Shown piece after piece: positions 61,822 to 64,000 of a stretch of DNA of 64,000 bases (positions are counted from its first letter, which is position 1; every line of letters begins with the position of its first letter). The stretch is from assembly GCF_000710615.1 (NCBI RefSeq), contig NZ_JDTH01000002.1, forward strand, positions 1,852,082 to 1,916,081, written 5' to 3'. The notes beneath the pieces were generated by a model. It was not told the origin of the DNA, ran no database searches, and saw only the letters and a list, made by a program, of their open reading frames with translations. A program made the position numbers and the translations under genes. The stretch is from Haladaptatus cibarius D43 (GTDB lineage Archaea; Halobacteriota; Halobacteria; Halobacteriales; Haladaptataceae).

Positions 61822-62355
61822 CTATTCGTCAGCGTCAGTCGCCGAGTCGTCCGTTTCGGCTTCTTGCTCCGGTTCCGGCGGTTGGAACACCGCGGGGTCG
61901 TCGTGCGTGAATCGAACGCGGTCTTCGGTCAAGGTTCGGATGAACGAATACATCACGCCCGCGTTCATCGCATCCTGTAGCATTTGTTCCGCCCCTCGCA
62001 CGTCGTAGTACGTCGGATAGCAGACCGCGGTTTCGGTGTCGTGGTCTTCCATGACGACGACGACGAAGACGAGAGAGTCACCCGTCGCGCGGAACGCCTC
62101 GAAGGCGTCGAACTCGACGCCGGAATCGAGCAGGTCGGAAACCGCGTCGAACTCGTCGTTCGGGACGAGTACGTCCAGTCCGAACTCGTCGTGGTCTTCA
62201 GTCCAACGTGGCGTCACGTCGCCCGGATGGAGTTGTACGACGTCCCATCCCGACTGTTCGTAGTCCTCCGCCGTGGCTTCCATGTCGGCGAGAACGTCCT
62301 CCCAAAACGGCATCGCTCGTGAGTGCGCCGTGGTATTCGGCGTCGTCCCGTCCAT
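61822..62355 (-). CDS. Conserved haloarchaeal hypothetical protein
   Basis: A 177-residue acidic soluble protein: MPFWEDVLADMEATAEDYEQSGWDVVQLHPGDVTP, FEAFRATGDSLVFVVVVMEDHDTETAVCYPTYYDV and a Glu/Gln/Asp-rich tail. I know such proteins only as haloarchaeal conserved hypotheticals. Its stop codon directly abuts that of the DUF5806 gene. Confidence 0.75.
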   Translation of the reverse strand: MDGTTPNTTAHSRAMPFWEDVLADMEATAEDYEQSGWDVVQLHPGDVTPRWTEDHDEFGLDVLVPNDEFDAVSDLLDSGVEFDAFEAFRATGDSLVFVVVVMEDHDTETAVCYPTYYDVRGAEQMLQDAMNAGVMYSFIRTLTEDRVRFTHDDPAVFQPPEPEQEAETDDSATDADE

Positions 62356-62426
62356 ACACCGATTCGGGGCTTTTTCGGGTAAAAACGTTGTGTCATCGCG
62401 GTTCGAGAAGATCAGACGGAGAAAAG

Positions 62427-62882
62427 TTAGACCGAAAGCACGGGTTGGCTGGCGTACAACAGCACGTACTCCGCGGCCTTCTCCAGCACTTCGCCGGGTT
62501 CGCCGGAAAGTGGTTCTCGCGGGATGACGAGGAAGTCGGCGTCGATTTCGTCCGCGCAGTCGAGGACGGCACTGCCGGGATGCTGGAGTTTGCGCATGGT
62601 GGAGAATCCGAGCGCGATGGAGTTGCTGAGTTCGACGTCCGCGTCGTCCGCGACGTCGTGGGCACTGTCGATGAACGATTCGGTTTCGACGACGACATCC
62701 TCCTCTTCGACGGCACCTGTCTCGACTGCGCGGGTCATCTCCTCGCCGAGGACGTAGAGCGCGTGGACGCGCGCGTCGTACTTCTCGGCGATAGCGACTG
62801 CGTACTCGATTGCTCGCACCGATTCGTCGCTCCCGTCAACCGGAACGAGTACCGTATTCACTTCGACTGGCGACGCGGTCAT
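62427..62882 (-). CDS. Universal stress protein (UspA family)
   Basis: A 151-residue Usp from ATG 62882 (VNTVLVPVDGSDESVRAIEYAVAIAEKYDARVHALYVLGE). The C-terminal DADFLVIPREPLSGEPGEVLEKAAEYVLLYASQPVLSV has lost the glycine-rich ATP motif, as in the non-nucleotide-binding Usp group. It is divergent from another usp gene across a 233-bp gap containing a 12-bp inverted repeat. Confidence 0.87.
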   Translation of the reverse strand: MTASPVEVNTVLVPVDGSDESVRAIEYAVAIAEKYDARVHALYVLGEEMTRAVETGAVEEEDVVVETESFIDSAHDVADDADVELSNSIALGFSTMRKLQHPGSAVLDCADEIDADFLVIPREPLSGEPGEVLEKAAEYVLLYASQPVLSV

Positions 62883-62990
62883 ATCCGTGGGTGCGTGCAG
62901 GGAGGCAAAAAACCTTCTCTCACTGGGTGCGAAATCGGCACGGCTCTCGAAATCCGAGACAGTACGGGAGAACGTTCGGTTCGATACCAA

Positions 62991-63020
62991 CAAACCGCAA
63001 TCGGGTGTGATTGCGGTTTG
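62991..63020. promoter_or_regulatory. Perfect 12-bp inverted repeat between divergent usp genes
   Basis: Arms CAAACCGCAATC and GATTGCGGTTTG are separated by the 6-nt loop GGGTGT. It lies about 110 bp from the start of one usp gene and 96 bp from the other. It fits a dimeric regulator site shared by the two divergent promoters, or a hairpin. Confidence 0.5.
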
Positions 63021-63115
63021 GGTGCAACCTTGCCCCGTCGGGCGTATTGATAACGTATAACATAACACTTAGCAGTTTTGGTTGACGCAATATACGACCT
63101 CACACTTTAACAACG

Positions 63116-63571
63116 ATGCAAACGGAAGAAGAAACCATGATAGACACCGTCGTCATCGCCACCGATGGCTCCGAAAGCGTGGAGCGTGCGGTTACGGTCG
63201 CGCTTGACCTCGCGCGCAAGTTCGACGCCGAAGTTCACGCGCTGTACGTCGTGGACGCAGGTGAGGTCGAATCCTCACCCGAAACGCTCCGAGACGAACT
63301 GCACGCCGCGCTCGAATCGCAGGGCGAAACTGCACTCGAATCAGTGCGCGATCACGCCGACCGCGACGTCGTTACCGCAGTTCGAGAAGGCAACCCTGCC
63401 GCAGAAATCCGCGAGTACGTCCGCGACAATGACGCCGACGTGGTCGCAACGGGAACCAGAGGACGCCACGGCGAGAACCGATTCCTCATCGGAAGCGTCG
63501 CGGAACGCGTCGTCCGTACTTGCCCGACGCCCGTGATGACTGTCCGGCAACTCGACCCCGGCGAGGCGTGA
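63116..63571 (+). CDS. Universal stress protein (UspA family)
   Basis: A 151-residue Usp with an intact ATP-binding motif, GTRGRHGENRFLIGSVAERV (G-x2-G-x9-GS), and the opening TVVIATDGSESVERAVTVALDLARKFDAEVHALYVVD. The start may be ATG 63116 or, more like other Usps, ATG 63137 (MIDTVVIATDGS). A TATA-like CAATATAC about 25 bp before 63116 supports the first. It is the only one of the three Usps here with a full nucleotide motif. Confidence 0.9.
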   Translation: MQTEEETMIDTVVIATDGSESVERAVTVALDLARKFDAEVHALYVVDAGEVESSPETLRDELHAALESQGETALESVRDHADRDVVTAVREGNPAAEIREYVRDNDADVVATGTRGRHGENRFLIGSVAERVVRTCPTPVMTVRQLDPGEA

Positions 63572-63607
63572 CCAAAGTTTATATCATCCGGCTGCAATTT
63601 TTGCGGT

Positions 63608-64000
63608 ATGTCCGCTATCGAATTGGACGGCGTCGCCAAACGATTCGGGAACGTCGTCGCCCTCCGAAACCTCTCCCTCACCGTGGAGGAAGGAGAAGTG
63701 TTCGGCTTCCTCGGCCCGAACGGGGCGGGGAAATCGACAACTATCGACATTCTTCTCGATTACGTCCGCCCGACCAACGGAACCGCTCGCGTGTTCGGTT
63801 ACGATGCACAGCACGAGACGCGCCGAGTTCACGAACGTATCGGGGTGCTACCCGATGGCTATCGTACCTACGACTATCTAACCGCCCGACAGCACCTCGA
63901 ATTCATCGCCGAATCTCGGGGTGTTGACAGCGACCCGGACGAACTGCTTCGGCGGGTCGGCATCCCCGATGCCGCAGACCGGCGGACGGAAGGGTTTTCA
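63608..64000 (+). CDS. ABC transporter ATP-binding protein (partial, runs off window)
   Basis: The first 131 residues of an ABC ATPase: SAIELDGVAKRFGNVVALRNLSLTVEEGEVFGFLGPNGAGKSTTIDILL with Walker A GPNGAGKST. The later RVHERIGVLPDGYRTYDYLTARQHLEF is the Q-loop region of the CcmA/DrrA-type exporter ATPases. The signature and Walker B lie beyond 64000. Such ATPases pair with an ABC-2 permease, expected downstream. It follows the usp gene by 36 bp. Confidence 0.88.
   Translation, partial: MSAIELDGVAKRFGNVVALRNLSLTVEEGEVFGFLGPNGAGKSTTIDILLDYVRPTNGTARVFGYDAQHETRRVHERIGVLPDGYRTYDYLTARQHLEFIAESRGVDSDPDELLRRVGIPDAADRRTEGFS

Noticed and set aside
1-64000. Insertion sequences, integrases, prophage or CRISPR-Cas
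   Set aside because: No transposase, integrase, phage structural or Cas protein and no regular repeat-spacer array was seen on either strand.

Overview
The window is a piece of a haloarchaeal (class Halobacteria) chromosome; the genus cannot be fixed from sequence alone. Evidence: strongly acidic proteins (Asp/Glu-rich, Lys-poor), GC-rich coding DNA broken by AT-rich promoters with archaeal TATA boxes about 25-30 nt upstream of leaderless or short-leader genes, many twin-arginine (Tat) lipoproteins, haloarchaea-specific families (DUF5806, DUF5809/DUF5810, Hvo_1808-type surface protein), an archaeal RNase P RNA, and haloarchaeal metabolic enzymes.

Layout. 0-2.5 kb: AidB-like acyl-CoA dehydrogenase (cut by the window edge), DUF5809/DUF5810 pair, rimI. 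2.6-4.0 kb: AT-rich island with a Tat-exported protein gene interrupted by one in-frame TGA and a two-helix membrane protein. 4.0-18.1 kb: housekeeping and accessory genes (aconitase, dUTPase, secreted subtilase, a 36-residue zinc-finger protein, MFS transporter, a 560-bp noncoding stretch rich in inverted repeats, solitary trpB with a candidate operator, FAD-Rieske oxidoreductase, alkaline-phosphatase-superfamily protein, MATE transporter, amidohydrolase). 18.2-22.3 kb: a second AT-rich island whose core is a translationally coupled gene pair, a 174-residue protein with an Ala/Val-rich Cys-containing tail and a radical SAM enzyme, followed by an alpha/beta hydrolase. It looks like an uncharacterised archaeal RiPP (modified peptide) locus. 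Pseudogenes lie on both sides (VOC/glyoxalase remnant; MATE transporter with three lesions).

23.8-31.3 kb: membrane-anchored 2Fe-2S ferredoxin, gnd, zinc-ribbon membrane proteins, a KhtTU-like cation/proton antiporter, a CAP-domain exoprotein and a secreted nuclease with a lamin-tail-like domain. Two genes here lack any ATG/GTG/TTG in the right place and have an ATT where the start is expected. 31.3-34.1 kb: valS with about 100 nt of leader that opens with a Val-rich 10-codon ORF. 34.2-43.1 kb: metal homeostasis: a ZnuACB-type uptake operon, then a CDF exporter and a P1B-type ATPase with Zn-type features. A CBS protein, an M29 aminopeptidase and a lipoprotein with a duplicated matrixin-like domain lie between them. 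43.3-43.9 kb: three 10-bp repeats, a 30-residue membrane peptide and the RNase P RNA gene on the minus strand.

44-52.7 kb: AMMECR1 protein; nicotinate phosphoribosyltransferase and nicotinamidase (NAD salvage) flanking an Hvo_1808-type lipoprotein; DUF4385 protein; M23-like protein; lipoate ligase family protein; dihydroorotase; a nucleotidyltransferase remnant; a dienelactone-hydrolase-like protein. 52.7-59.6 kb: dipeptide/oligopeptide ABC importer with both ATPases fused in one polypeptide. 59.7-64 kb: acetyltransferase, three universal stress proteins, DUF5806 protein, and the start of an ABC-transporter ATPase cut by the window end. No tRNA, CRISPR array or insertion sequence with a transposase was found.
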